Of a DNA stretch of 35,841 bases, positions 1-7,918 are shown piece after piece (position 1 is the first letter of the stretch; every line of letters starts with the position of its first letter). The notes below the pieces were generated by a model. It had not been told where the DNA came from and ran no database searches. It saw only the letters and a list, made by a program, of their open reading frames with translations. Position numbers and translations under genes: made by a program. This DNA comes from Lolliginicoccus lacisalsi (lineage in GTDB: Bacteria > Actinomycetota > Actinomycetes > Mycobacteriales > Mycobacteriaceae), in contig NZ_JACYWE010000001.1 of assembly GCF_014841105.1 (NCBI RefSeq), forward strand, positions 1-35,841, in the 5' to 3' direction.

Positions 1-1
1 C

Positions 2-547
2 GGCGACGGCCGCGATGGCGGCATCGGCGGCGGGGGCGATGCGGCTGCCGGTGAGCTGAACTCGGGGCGTGGTGGCGGCGGGGCATCCTCGGTGGCGCGG
101 GGTGCTGACCGGCTGATCGTGGCCGGGGGCGGGGGCGGCGCGGGCAGCGACGCCATCGCCGACGGCGGCGCGGCGGGGGCCGACGGAGCGCGCGGTGGTG
201 GCCGCTCCGCCGGAGAGGGAGGGCAGGCCGCGGTCGGCACGACTCCCGGCGCGGGGGGAAGTGGCGACACCGTCTCGCAAGAGGGCGAACCAGGCTCGGT
301 GAACGGCCCTGGCGGCAACAGCGTCGAAAGCCCGAGCACCGCCGGTGGCGGGGGCGGCGGCCTCGCCGGCGGGGGCGCAGGCGGCGGTGGTGTCGCTGGC
401 GGGGGCGGCGGCGGAGGCGGGGGTGGCTCGTCCACCGGATCCCCCACCGTGACCGCGCTTCCGGCGACCGTGATCATCACCTATGCCGATCCTGATCCGG
501 GCTGCGGCGGGCTGTTCTGCTTCGACTTTGGCTCCCTGGGCAGCTGA
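2..547 (+). CDS. Glycine-rich protein, 5' end outside the window
   Basis: The frame is open from the first bases of the window, so the gene begins upstream; a GTG at 92 is inside the open frame and need not be the start. The visible part is dominated by glycine, with long Gly runs broken by Ala, Ser and Asp. The stretch LIVAGGGGGAGSD resembles the repeat core of glycine-rich domains in phage-tail-like and surface proteins (Gly_rich_2 type). The last 35 residues change character: a VIITYAD strand, then a Cys pair (GCGGLFC) and the tail FDFGSLGS. No catalytic motif is visible. A surface or secreted structural role is inferred, not shown. Any signal peptide would lie upstream. Low-complexity GC-rich sequence can fake open frames, but the ordered C-terminal tail and clean stop argue for a real gene. 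Confidence 0.6.
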   Translation, partial: GDGRDGGIGGGGDAAAGELNSGRGGGGASSVARGADRLIVAGGGGGAGSDAIADGGAAGADGARGGGRSAGEGGQAAVGTTPGAGGSGDTVSQEGEPGSVNGPGGNSVESPSTAGGGGGGLAGGGAGGGGVAGGGGGGGGGGSSTGSPTVTALPATVIITYADPDPGCGGLFCFDFGSLGS

Positions 548-595
548 GGGTGGCTCCAGCGCGCCGGGATCCGCCACCGCGGCTCCCCTAGCCAT

Positions 596-633
596 AGCTA
601 TAGCTCTAGACTAATATAAGTGTAGGCCTATAG
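596..633. promoter_or_regulatory. AT-rich control region with paired CTATAG sites
   Basis: This is an island of low GC in very GC-rich surroundings, just before the SRPBCC-ArsR operon. It holds a perfect palindrome AGCTATAGCT (596-605) and a second palindrome TAGGCCTA (623-630). CTATAG occurs at 598-603 and again at 628-633, exactly 30 bp apart, or about three helical turns. TAATAT at 612-617 between them is a plausible -10 box. The arrangement fits autoregulation by the ArsR-type protein encoded two genes downstream; that link is inferred. Confidence 0.45.
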
Positions 634-642
634 AAGGAGTTG

Positions 643-1293
643 ATGAGCATGATCCCCGACCCAGTAGCTACAGCAGGGCTCGTCGCGCGCGAGGTGCGCA
701 GCGGCTCCCGCGGCGACACCCCCACCCGTACCGTCATCGCGCGGCGCACCTACTCGACCGATCAAGCCGACCTATGGGACGCTCTCACCAATGCCGAGCG
801 CCTCCCCCGATGGTTCCTGCCGATCAGCGGCGAGCTCGCCATCGGTGGCCAGTACCAGCTCAAGGGCAACGCGGGCGGCACCATCGAGCAGTGCGAGCCC
901 CCGGATTCACTATCCGTCACCTGGGAGATGGGCCCGCAGGTCTCGTGGCTGCGCGTGCGGCTCTCCCCCGCCGGCAAGGGGACCGAGCTCGAGCTCGAGC
1001 ACGAGGCTCCGGTCGATCCCGAGTTCTGGGCGCAGTACGGTCCAGGCGCCACCGGAGCCGGGTGGGACCTCGCCCTGATGGGGCTGGGCCTGCATCTCGC
1101 TAGCGGGGAGGCCATCGATCCTGACGTGGAGAACGCCTTCTCGACCTCCCCCGAGGGCGTCGAGTTCGTGCGGGCGTGCGCCAGCGCCTGGGCCCGCGCG
1201 GCGATCGCTGACGGCGATGACCCCGACAGCGCGCACGCTGCCGCCGAGCGCACGCTCGCGTTCTACACGACCGTGCCCGAGGACGAGACGTAG
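643..1293 (+). CDS. SRPBCC (AHSA1-like) domain protein
   Basis: A protein of 216 residues of the START/SRPBCC fold in its AHSA1-like branch. The opening RTYSTDQADLWDALTNAERL and the following WFLPISGEL match the usual N-terminal strand, the helix pair and the 'W' motif of these ligand-binding cups. The C-terminal part (about 150-216) is mostly helical. AAGGAG at 634-639 serves ATG 643 or ATG 649; a TTG at 640 is also open but less likely, and 649 has the better spacing. The next gene, an ArsR-type regulator, starts 5 bp after the stop. SRPBCC-ArsR pairs are a recurrent arrangement in actinobacteria, in which the regulator controls the pair. The ligand is unknown. Confidence 0.85.
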   Translation: MSMIPDPVATAGLVAREVRSGSRGDTPTRTVIARRTYSTDQADLWDALTNAERLPRWFLPISGELAIGGQYQLKGNAGGTIEQCEPPDSLSVTWEMGPQVSWLRVRLSPAGKGTELELEHEAPVDPEFWAQYGPGATGAGWDLALMGLGLHLASGEAIDPDVENAFSTSPEGVEFVRACASAWARAAIADGDDPDSAHAAAERTLAFYTTVPEDET

Positions 1294-1298
1294 GACTG

Positions 1299-1706
1299 AT
1301 GGCAGGCACAGCTCCGGAGGGGGTGTTCGAGGCTCTCGGGGAACCCGTGCGCCGGATCATCCTTGCCGTCCTCGCGGGCGGCGAGCGATCCGCCGGGGAC
1401 CTCGTGGCCGCGGTGCGCGAGCACGCGCCGATCTCCCAGCCCGCGGTATCCCAGCACCTGCGGGTGCTTCGGGATGCAGCCCTGGTCCAGGCGCGGGCGC
1501 AGGGAACTCGACGCATCTACGCCCTCGATCCCGCGGGCATCGCCGTGGCCCGAGACTGGCTCGCCACGATCGCCGAGCCACTATCGCAGTTCGACCAATC
1601 GCTCGATGCGCTCGCCACCGAGGTCGCCCGCGGCAAGAGGGAACGCGGGCGCACCGTGGCGGCGCGCGGCGAGAACTATCCTGGGCACCAGTCGGAGTCC
1701 GCCTAG
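1299..1706 (+). CDS. ArsR-family winged-helix transcriptional regulator
   Basis: A 135-residue protein. Residues about 5-80 form a winged helix-turn-helix: FEALGEPVRRIILAVLAGGE, then the recognition helix around ISQPAVSQHLRVLRDAALV, then the wing RAQGTRRIYALDP. The ELCVC-type metal-binding box of metal sensors is absent, so this looks like the SdpR/autorepressor branch often paired with SRPBCC proteins. It lies 5 bp after the SRPBCC gene and 24 bp before a Ddn-like oxidoreductase, so the three are probably one transcript. The paired CTATAG sites at 596-633 are its most likely operator. The C-terminal 30 residues are charged and look disordered. Confidence 0.88.
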   Translation: MAGTAPEGVFEALGEPVRRIILAVLAGGERSAGDLVAAVREHAPISQPAVSQHLRVLRDAALVQARAQGTRRIYALDPAGIAVARDWLATIAEPLSQFDQSLDALATEVARGKRERGRTVAARGENYPGHQSESA

Positions 1707-1730
1707 GAAGCGACGCTCAAGGAGGCCTGC

Positions 1731-2171
1731 ATGGCACGACGCAATCCGCGGATCGGCAAGTTCCGGCGCGAGCGCTGGATCGGCCGGCACCTCGCCAACC
1801 CGGCAGTGCGCGCTCTCGACAGGATCGGAGTGCGGTCCTCGGTGATGGCTGAGCTCGAGACCATCGGCCGCAAGTCGGGAAGGCCTCGGGTGGTGCCGGT
1901 GGGCGTCGCGGTGGATGGGATGGGCGCCTGGCTGATCTCCCAGCACGGCTACAGCTCCGGGTGGGCGCACAACATCGAGGCCAACCCGAACGTGCGGCTA
2001 CGCATCAGCGGGCGGTGGCGCCCGGGCGTCGCCGAGTTCCGCCCCGACGACGATGTGGTGGCACGCAGCCGCGGGTTCAGCACCAACCCCCTGTTCGCGC
2101 GGCTCGTCGCGCTGACTTTCCGGGCGCTGGAATCCGATCCGATCACGGTGCGGGTGGATTTCACCGAGTAG
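1731..2171 (+). CDS. Ddn-like F420 (deazaflavin)-dependent nitroreductase-family protein
   Basis: A 146-residue protein of the nitroreductase/deazaflavin-dependent oxidoreductase family, a split beta-barrel related to mycobacterial Ddn. The core LETIGRKSGRPRVVPVGVA matches the family's 'TTGRKSG' element, which contacts the F420 phosphate tail. It is followed by WAHNIEANPNVRLRISG, the conserved 'NL.ANP.v' segment. AAGGAGG lies just before ATG 1731. Family members use reduced F420 to reduce quinones or nitro compounds at the membrane; the substrate here is unknown. It is probably co-transcribed with the SRPBCC and ArsR genes. Confidence 0.85.
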   Translation: MARRNPRIGKFRRERWIGRHLANPAVRALDRIGVRSSVMAELETIGRKSGRPRVVPVGVAVDGMGAWLISQHGYSSGWAHNIEANPNVRLRISGRWRPGVAEFRPDDDVVARSRGFSTNPLFARLVALTFRALESDPITVRVDFTE

Positions 2172-2385
2172 CGCCCCCTGGCGGGGCCACCTCCGGGACA
2201 CGCTCTGGACTTTTTAGCGAGCAACTGATTACTATCTATCTGTCACGGTGAATGGTGTCACAGGACTAGATGGGAGAAAAATCGGTGCTTGCACAACACC
2301 CCGTCCGCGCAGCATCCGCGAGCGCCGCGTGCTGAAACACCCAGTCGCTCCAGGCGCCCGGCGGCAGGACTTCCCGGGAGGGACG

Positions 2386-3333
2386 GTGCGCGCCCGGCTG
2401 CTCGGCCTCGTGCTACGCAGTACCGTCAAGCCACTGCTGGGAATCTGGGCACGGTATCCCCTGGCTCCCTGGCCCTACGCCGCCATCGACCACGTGGGCA
2501 AGCTCCTCACCGTCGCCCCGGGCAGCTCGACCACACCCGTGCGACTACCCAACTGCGATGCGCGCCTGGTATCCCCGCCCGAGCCGCGCGATCAGCACAC
2601 CGTCCTCTACCTCCACGGCGGGGGCTTCTATGTGGGCCACCAGCACCTGCACCGCCAGATGGTGGCCAGGTTCGCCACCCGGCTCGGCTCCGCTGTCCTC
2701 GCGGTCAACTACCGCATGCTCCCCCACCATGCCGTCGGTGACTCGATCGCTGACTGCGTCGACGGCTACCGCCACCTGGTCCGATCAGGCATCGCGCCGA
2801 GCGAGATCGTCATCATGGGCGATTCCGCTGGCGGCTATCTCGCGCTCATGACCACCATCGAGGCAATCGAGCAGGGAATGCCGGCTCCCGCTGCCGTCGT
2901 GGCGATGTCGCCCCTTGCCGACTGGAGCCCCGCGGGCAAGCTGGGAGCGCCGACATCCACCACCTGCGATGTGTTCCCCGCGCGCGCCGTGCCGGTGCTC
3001 ACCGCCCAGGCGGAGGCCGCCCGGCAGCGATCACGCACCCGGGCCGGGCGCGCGCCGCTGCGCTCCCCGGTGGACTGCGATCTCGCTCGGCTTCCGCCCG
3101 TGCTCATCCAGGCGAGCTCGAGGGAAATGGTCTATCCCGACGCGGTGCACCTCGCGGAGCGGCTCGCCGATCACGGCGTGGAATGCACCCTCCAGGTCTG
3201 GCGCGACCAGGTGCACGTGTTCCAGGCGGCGGCAGGGATCGTGCCCGAGTCCGCCCGCGCCGTCGCCCAGATCGCCGCGTTCGTTGACGGCATCGCCAGC
3301 GCGCGGTCCAGGCAGCGCCTGCTGCGGGCCTGA
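2386..3333 (+). CDS. Alpha/beta hydrolase, hormone-sensitive-lipase (HSL) type esterase
   Basis: HSL-family carboxylesterase. The oxyanion motif HGGGF starts at His77, the nucleophile elbow GDSAGG has Ser147, and the likely acid and base are Asp252 (YPDA) and His277 (QVHVF). Only the three-residue catalytic set is assigned; the acyl substrate is not known. I chose GTG 2386 (315 aa) because GGGAGGGA at 2376-2383 is a good ribosome site. The frame is open back to a GTG at 2248, but that extra N-terminus is Arg/Pro-rich, lacks a ribosome site and overlaps what looks like promoter DNA. A WS/DGAT gene follows after 58 bp, so the two are probably one operon coupling lipid synthesis and turnover. 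Confidence 0.88.
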   Translation: MRARLLGLVLRSTVKPLLGIWARYPLAPWPYAAIDHVGKLLTVAPGSSTTPVRLPNCDARLVSPPEPRDQHTVLYLHGGGFYVGHQHLHRQMVARFATRLGSAVLAVNYRMLPHHAVGDSIADCVDGYRHLVRSGIAPSEIVIMGDSAGGYLALMTTIEAIEQGMPAPAAVVAMSPLADWSPAGKLGAPTSTTCDVFPARAVPVLTAQAEAARQRSRTRAGRAPLRSPVDCDLARLPPVLIQASSREMVYPDAVHLAERLADHGVECTLQVWRDQVHVFQAAAGIVPESARAVAQIAAFVDGIASARSRQRLLRA

Positions 3334-3391
3334 TCGCCACCAGCCCGCCATCCCACCCATGCCACTGGCACCACCGAGGAGCCGCACCACT

Positions 3392-4774
3392 ATGCGCTTG
3401 ATCAGCCCGCTCGATTACCTGTTCCTCGCTCTCGAGGCGCGGGAGCATCCCATGCACGTCGGTGGGCTCGAGCTGTTCCGCCCGCCCGATGGCGACGGGC
3501 ATGGTTTCGCGCGGCAACTGCACGTCTCCCTCGTGCGCGCTCCAGAGATCGCCACGACATTCACGCGGCACCCCGGGGCCGCTGGAGCCTCCCCGCGCAT
3601 GCTCACCTGGGCCGTGGACACCGAGATCGATCTGGACTACCACGTGCGGCTCGGTGCGCTGCCCCGGCCGGGTCGCATCCGGGAGCTCCTCGAGATGACC
3701 TCGATGTGGCACAGCACGCTGCTCGACCGGCACCGTCCCCTGTGGGAGATGCATATCGTCGAGGGCCTCGAGGACGGCCGGGTGGCTGTCTACACGAAGA
3801 TCCACCATGCTCTCGTCGACGGGGTGTCGGCACTGCGGCTGCTCCAGGATTCCTTGTCGAGCGACCCGGATGAGCGGCAGCTGCCCGCGCCGTTCGCCCC
3901 CCGGCCGCCCACCGGCCACGCCAACTACTCAGCCCCGTCGATGCCACTGCTGCGGAGCGCGCTCGGCCTTGGCGGCGACGTCGCCGGGATGCTTCCTGCT
4001 ACCGCGCGCCTCGGATGGCGCGTCGCCCGCAAGCGAGGCATGCCCCTTCCCATGACGGCGCCACGAACAATCTTCAACGTGCCGATTGGTGGCGCGCGCC
4101 GGTTCGCCGCGCAGTCCTGGAGCATCGACCGGATCCGATCCGTGCGGGAGGCCCTCGGCTGCACCATCAATGACGTCGTGCTCGGGATGTGCGGGGGCGC
4201 TCTTCGCCGCTACCTCATCGAGCAGGATGCGCTGCCCGATGCTCCGCTGATCGCCCTCGTGCCCGTCTCCCTGCATTCGCTGACCGGGACGCGATCGGGG
4301 AACGCGGTCACCGCGGTGCTCGCCAGCCTTGGCACCGACCACGCCGACCCGCTCGACCGGATGGCGGCGATCACGCTGTCGATCGGCAAGGCGAAGGAGA
4401 TGATGGCGGGCCTCACACCAACCCAGGCGATCGCCGTCGCGGCTTCCTTCCTGAGCCCGTTCGTGGCCTCGAGCGTGTCGGGGTTTTCCCAGCATGCCTG
4501 GCCCACGTTCAACGTCGTGATCTCGAACGTGCCGGGGCCGCGCGCGCCCCTCTATCTCAATGGCGCGCGGCTCGAGGGCATCTACCCCGCCTCGATCGTC
4601 ATGGACGGGCTCGCGCTGAATATCACCCTGACCAGCAACGCGGACACGCTCGACTTCGGCCTCACCGGCTGTCGTCGTTCCGTGCCCCACCTCCAGCGGC
4701 TCCTCGCGCACCTCGATGCCTCCCTCGAGGAGCTCGAGCACGCCTCGGGCTGCGTGATCGCGGAGCGAGGGTGA
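3392..4774 (+). CDS. Wax ester synthase / diacylglycerol O-acyltransferase (WS/DGAT)
   Basis: A 460-residue bifunctional acyltransferase of the WS/DGAT family, which esterifies fatty alcohols or diacylglycerol with acyl-CoA at the membrane to make storage lipid. It opens with the family's LSPLD-like start (ISPLDYLFLALE). The catalytic motif HHALVDG is at 138-144. The region around SNVPGP and the C-terminal LDFGL segment are typical of the family. ATG 3392 is preferred, with GAGGA upstream at 3376-3380. An in-frame ATG at 3359 would add 11 residues before the conserved start. It follows the HSL esterase and ends facing the TetR gene. Substrate preference cannot be read from the sequence. Confidence 0.92.
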   Translation: MRLISPLDYLFLALEAREHPMHVGGLELFRPPDGDGHGFARQLHVSLVRAPEIATTFTRHPGAAGASPRMLTWAVDTEIDLDYHVRLGALPRPGRIRELLEMTSMWHSTLLDRHRPLWEMHIVEGLEDGRVAVYTKIHHALVDGVSALRLLQDSLSSDPDERQLPAPFAPRPPTGHANYSAPSMPLLRSALGLGGDVAGMLPATARLGWRVARKRGMPLPMTAPRTIFNVPIGGARRFAAQSWSIDRIRSVREALGCTINDVVLGMCGGALRRYLIEQDALPDAPLIALVPVSLHSLTGTRSGNAVTAVLASLGTDHADPLDRMAAITLSIGKAKEMMAGLTPTQAIAVAASFLSPFVASSVSGFSQHAWPTFNVVISNVPGPRAPLYLNGARLEGIYPASIVMDGLALNITLTSNADTLDFGLTGCRRSVPHLQRLLAHLDASLEELEHASGCVIAERG

Positions 4775-4791
4775 CACGGCGCACGAGCGGG

Positions 4792-5430
4792 TCAGCGCAT
4801 TCCGTGATCGCGCGCGATCCGGAGCAGCAGCTCGGCGAGCTCATCACCGACGAACTGGTCGTCATCAGCGATGGCGAGGCGAGCCTCCATGCTGAACGCG
4901 GCGATCGCCAGATTGCGCAGTCCCCTGCGCTCGCGCGCCGGGAGGTCAGCAAGCCCCGGAACATCGTTGGTCACCGCATCGGTGGCGGCACGCAGCTTGC
5001 TGATGGCCGGCTTGAGGCGGTCGCGCAGGTGCTGGTCGGTCCGTGCGTGCACGTTGATCTCGTCCCAGAAGGTCCCGTAGGGCGCCCGATAGATCGCGCG
5101 CGTGCTCTCGAGGATCAGCTGGATCGAAGGCTGCTCGATCTCCGCCGCATCCTGGGGAAGCAGGTCGCGGAAGACCGCGATCTGGCGGGTCCCCACCTCA
5201 TCGGCCGCGGCAGCGATCAGGTCGATGCGCGAGGGGAAGTGCCGGAAGACCGCCCCCGTCGAGACGCCCGCGCGATCAGCTATCCGCTGGATGGTCGCGG
5301 CACTGTAGCCCACCTCATCGATCGCGGTGATCGTGGCCTCGATGATCGCCGCCATCGTCGCCTGGCGACGCTGCGCCTGCGAGCGCCGCACGGGAGACGA
5401 CCGGGCACTTTCGTTCGAGGAATCCGCCAC
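4792..5430 (-). CDS. TetR-family transcriptional regulator
   Basis: A 212-residue TetR repressor. The helix-turn-helix lies at about residues 20-65: a first helix with IIEATITAIDEVGYSAATIQ, then IADRAGVSTGAVFRHFPSR, the standard recognition segment. The rest is a helical ligand-binding domain. GTG 5430 was chosen because residues just after it lead directly into the conserved domain. The open frame runs back to 5553, but that part overlaps the divergent lipase gene and reads as its shadow. It is divergent from the secreted lipase (54 bp between starts), which it probably controls through the site at 5445-5456, and converges with WS/DGAT. The inducer is unknown; a fatty acid or acyl-CoA is a reasonable guess. 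Confidence 0.87.
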   Translation of the reverse strand: MADSSNESARSSPVRRSQAQRRQATMAAIIEATITAIDEVGYSAATIQRIADRAGVSTGAVFRHFPSRIDLIAAAADEVGTRQIAVFRDLLPQDAAEIEQPSIQLILESTRAIYRAPYGTFWDEINVHARTDQHLRDRLKPAISKLRAATDAVTNDVPGLADLPARERRGLRNLAIAAFSMEARLAIADDDQFVGDELAELLLRIARDHGMR

Positions 5431-5444
5431 GGTGCCCAAGTGTA

Positions 5445-5456
5445 GAACGACCGCTC
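5445..5456. promoter_or_regulatory. Candidate TetR operator between tetR and lipase
   Basis: GAACGACCGCTC is a 12-bp inverted repeat with one mismatch (GAACG-AC-CGTTC would be perfect). It sits in the short gap between the two divergent starts, where a TetR dimer would block both promoters. The half-site spacing is plausible for this family. Assignment rests on position and symmetry only. Confidence 0.4.
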
Positions 5457-5484
5457 GGCCCCACCTCAATCCCAAGGAGAGATG

Positions 5485-6942
5485 ATGACCAAACCCCAGC
5501 TCGTCGCCCCGGCCCAGCGGCCTGCGCGCACTGCGTGGCCGCGCTGGGGCCAACGCGTGCCCCGGGCAATGATCGCCCTGGCGATGGCTCTAGCGATGCT
5601 CCCGCTCGTGATGGTCAGCGGTGCATCGGCGGAGCCGCCTCCGCCCGCCGATTCCTTCTACGACCCACCGGCCGAGCTTGGATCCCTGAGCCCCGGGGCG
5701 ATAGTCCGCAGCAGGCCGGTCGACGCCAACGCGCTCCAGCTGGTCCCCATCAACGTGGACGCCTGGCAACTGCTCTACCGCACTACCGACGCCTCGGGCG
5801 CGCCGGAAGCGGCAGTCACGACCATCATGGTGCCCCGCGGCGCTACCGGTCCGCGTCCGCTGCTGTCCTACCAGGCGGCCACGGACTCGACCCTGCGCAT
5901 CTGCAACCCATCCTATTCGCTGGTCGCAGGCTCTCCGATCGATCCTCTCAGTCCGGCAGGCCCGTTCACCTTTGCCCTGCCCTCCGCCGAGGTCGCGCTC
6001 GCCGCGGCGGGGCTAGCCGAGGGGTGGGCGGTGGCGCTACCGGATCATGGGTCGATCGACGATCGGTTCCTCACGCCGCGCCAGCCCGGGTACGCCGTGC
6101 TCGATGGCATCCGCGCCGCGACGAGCTTCGCGCCCGCCGGTCTCGACGGAATCCGGACTCCCACCGCGTTGTGGGGGTATTCCGGCGGTGCGATCGCGTC
6201 GAGCTGGGCGATCGAGGAACACCCGGCCTACGCGCCCGAGCTGAACATCAAGGGGGCCGCGTTCGGGGCGCCCGAGCGGGACCTCGAGGAATCGCTGCGA
6301 TCCGCGAACCGCGCGCTGCTCGCCGGTCTCATCCCCATCGCGCTCGCCTCGATCGCCAAGGACTCGCCGGAGTTCGCCGCCGAGATCGACCAGTACCTCA
6401 CGCCTGGGGGCAAGGCCATTGTCGCGAAGGCGCGCAACCATTGCGTCGGGCAGAACGTGCTCGAGAACATCTGGTTCGACTACGAGCAGCACCTCAATGC
6501 ACCGATCGAGGAGCTCCTCGCGAACCCGGTGATCCGGCGCGAGATCGACGCGCGAGGGATCACCGGCCGAGCGCCCACGGTTCCGACCTACATCCACAAC
6601 GGGGTCAGCGAGGAGGTCGCGCCCATCGTGGGCACGGACAAGCTCGTCCGCAGCTACTGCGATGGCGGCGGGCAAGTGACCTACCGGCGCGAGGAGTTCC
6701 CGAGCAATCCACCTAAGGAGTTCATCACCACGCACGGGATCATCGCCATCAGCGGCAGCCCGGGCGCGTTCACCTGGATCAAGCAACGGCTGTCGGGCAA
6801 TCCACCGTTGGCGGCGGGGTGCGACATCCAGACCGTTCCCAGCACGCTCATCGAGCCGGGTGTCCCAGAGGTCATCGCTCCGTCGTTCATCGAGAACCTG
6901 CTGTCGCTGGTCAACGGCGAGCCGATCGGCGCCCACCGCTAG
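5485..6942 (+). CDS. Secreted lipase, LIP family (Candida antarctica lipase A-like)
   Basis: A 485-residue exported lipase. Residues 1-48 form a long signal peptide: an Arg-rich start, a hydrophobic stretch around ALAMALAMLPLVMVSG, and a likely cut after ASA. The mature part follows the LIP family fold. The nucleophile is Ser233 in GYSGG and the base is probably His417 in TTHGIIA. The acid position, normally Asp in a 'DE.VP' context, reads SEEVAP, so Glu376 appears to replace it. GGAG at 5476-5479 suits ATG 5485; ATG 5482 is only 2 bp away from it. The divergent TetR gene probably regulates it. It would release fatty acids from exogenous acylglycerols for uptake. Confidence 0.88.
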   Translation: MTKPQLVAPAQRPARTAWPRWGQRVPRAMIALAMALAMLPLVMVSGASAEPPPPADSFYDPPAELGSLSPGAIVRSRPVDANALQLVPINVDAWQLLYRTTDASGAPEAAVTTIMVPRGATGPRPLLSYQAATDSTLRICNPSYSLVAGSPIDPLSPAGPFTFALPSAEVALAAAGLAEGWAVALPDHGSIDDRFLTPRQPGYAVLDGIRAATSFAPAGLDGIRTPTALWGYSGGAIASSWAIEEHPAYAPELNIKGAAFGAPERDLEESLRSANRALLAGLIPIALASIAKDSPEFAAEIDQYLTPGGKAIVAKARNHCVGQNVLENIWFDYEQHLNAPIEELLANPVIRREIDARGITGRAPTVPTYIHNGVSEEVAPIVGTDKLVRSYCDGGGQVTYRREEFPSNPPKEFITTHGIIAISGSPGAFTWIKQRLSGNPPLAAGCDIQTVPSTLIEPGVPEVIAPSFIENLLSLVNGEPIGAHR

Positions 6943-7016
6943 ATGGCAAGCTCCCGCGCCCCGGAGGTGGTCGGCCTGTTGGCGGCGTTGCTCGCGCGGA
7001 CGCGACGCGCACGATC

Positions 7017-7022
7017 TAGAAT
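7017..7022 (+). promoter_or_regulatory. -10 box TAGAAT, leaderless start of the epoxide-hydrolase-like gene
   Basis: TAGAAT ends 6 nt before ATG 7029, the spacing at which transcription would begin at or next to the A of the start codon. No ribosome site is visible. No clear -35 box is present at 17 bp. Confidence 0.5.
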
Positions 7023-7028
7023 CGCGCC

Positions 7029-7865
7029 ATGAACTGGACGCAGGCCACGACCTCCGATGGGCAGACCTTCGTCTTCGATGACCGCGGCTCCGGACCGCTG
7101 GTCATCCTGTGGCATGGGTACCCCGACACCCCCTATGGCTGGGCGCCGACGGCCGAGTTCCTCGCTCAGCAGGGCTATCGCACGATCACTCCGTGGCTGC
7201 GCGGGTATCACCCGGAGACGGTGCTGCACGGTCGGGGGTACCGGCCGACGACGCTCGCGCTGGAGACCGCGCGGTTGCTCGACGCGCTCGGCGAGGACGA
7301 CGCGATTGTCGTCGGGCACGATTTCGGCGCACTGCTCACCTATGGTGCTGCGGCGTACACGCCGGAAAGGGTGCGCGCGATCGTGACGGTAGCTATTCCC
7401 CATCTCAGCCTGGTCCGGCCCTCGCTCGGGCTGCTCTGGGCCGCCCGGCATTTCGCGGAGCTGCGCCTGCCCTGGGCCCGCTGGTGGGTACAGCGCAAGG
7501 ACTTCAAGTACATCAGCGACGAGTACAGGCGCTGGGCACCGGGATGGCGGGGCGACTCCCGGGATCGCACGCTCGCCGACACCAAGAACTGCTTCTCCGA
7601 GCCGGGCAACCTCGATGAGGCGATCGCCTATTACCGCCAGTTCAACGGGCGGTTCGGCCGCGCGGGGCACAAGATCGACAAGCGTGGGCTGGTCGTGGGC
7701 CACACGGACGATATCGTTCCGGCGAACGCCATCGAAGCGACTCCGACACGATTGGCGGAGGGCTCGTCGGCGCTCATCATCGAGGGGGCTGGCCATTGGC
7801 CGCACCGGGAGGACGAGCCCCGGTTCCAGGCCGCCCTGCTGGAGTTCCTGAAGTCGGTGGACTGA
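7029..7865 (+). CDS. Alpha/beta hydrolase, epoxide hydrolase/haloalkane dehalogenase type
   Basis: A 278-residue alpha/beta hydrolase with an Asp nucleophile. The elbow reads GHDFGAL with Asp98, the signature of epoxide hydrolases and haloalkane dehalogenases rather than Ser esterases. The oxyanion element HGYP is at 29-32. The charge-relay acid is one of the Asp pair in VGHTDDIVP, and the base is His256 in GAGHWPH. The lid region, about 140-200, contains several Tyr that could serve as epoxide-activating residues, favouring an epoxide hydrolase. Substrate unknown. It begins without a ribosome site behind a -10 box at 7017 and ends 53 bp before the YaeQ gene, which has its own -10 box. Confidence 0.82.
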   Translation: MNWTQATTSDGQTFVFDDRGSGPLVILWHGYPDTPYGWAPTAEFLAQQGYRTITPWLRGYHPETVLHGRGYRPTTLALETARLLDALGEDDAIVVGHDFGALLTYGAAAYTPERVRAIVTVAIPHLSLVRPSLGLLWAARHFAELRLPWARWWVQRKDFKYISDEYRRWAPGWRGDSRDRTLADTKNCFSEPGNLDEAIAYYRQFNGRFGRAGHKIDKRGLVVGHTDDIVPANAIEATPTRLAEGSSALIIEGAGHWPHREDEPRFQAALLEFLKSVD

Positions 7866-7905
7866 AAGCAAGCTCGCGAAGGCAGGCGCACCAGGGCGAG
7901 CACCG

Positions 7906-7911
7906 TAGTGT
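7906..7911 (+). promoter_or_regulatory. -10 box TAGTGT before yaeQ-like gene
   Basis: TAGTGT ends 7 nt before ATG 7919, with no ribosome site between them. This fits a leaderless mRNA and decides the start codon in favour of 7919 over upstream in-frame starts. Confidence 0.45.
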
Positions 7912-7918
7912 TCGGGAC

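Noticed and set aside
2-547. Possible tandem-repeat array or CRISPR from the GGC-rich DNA
   Set aside because: The repetition comes from glycine codons; there are no fixed repeat units or spacers.
2248-2385. 46-residue N-terminal extension of the HSL esterase from GTG 2248
   Set aside because: No ribosome site, Arg/Pro-rich and unlike the family; GTG 2386 has a strong site.
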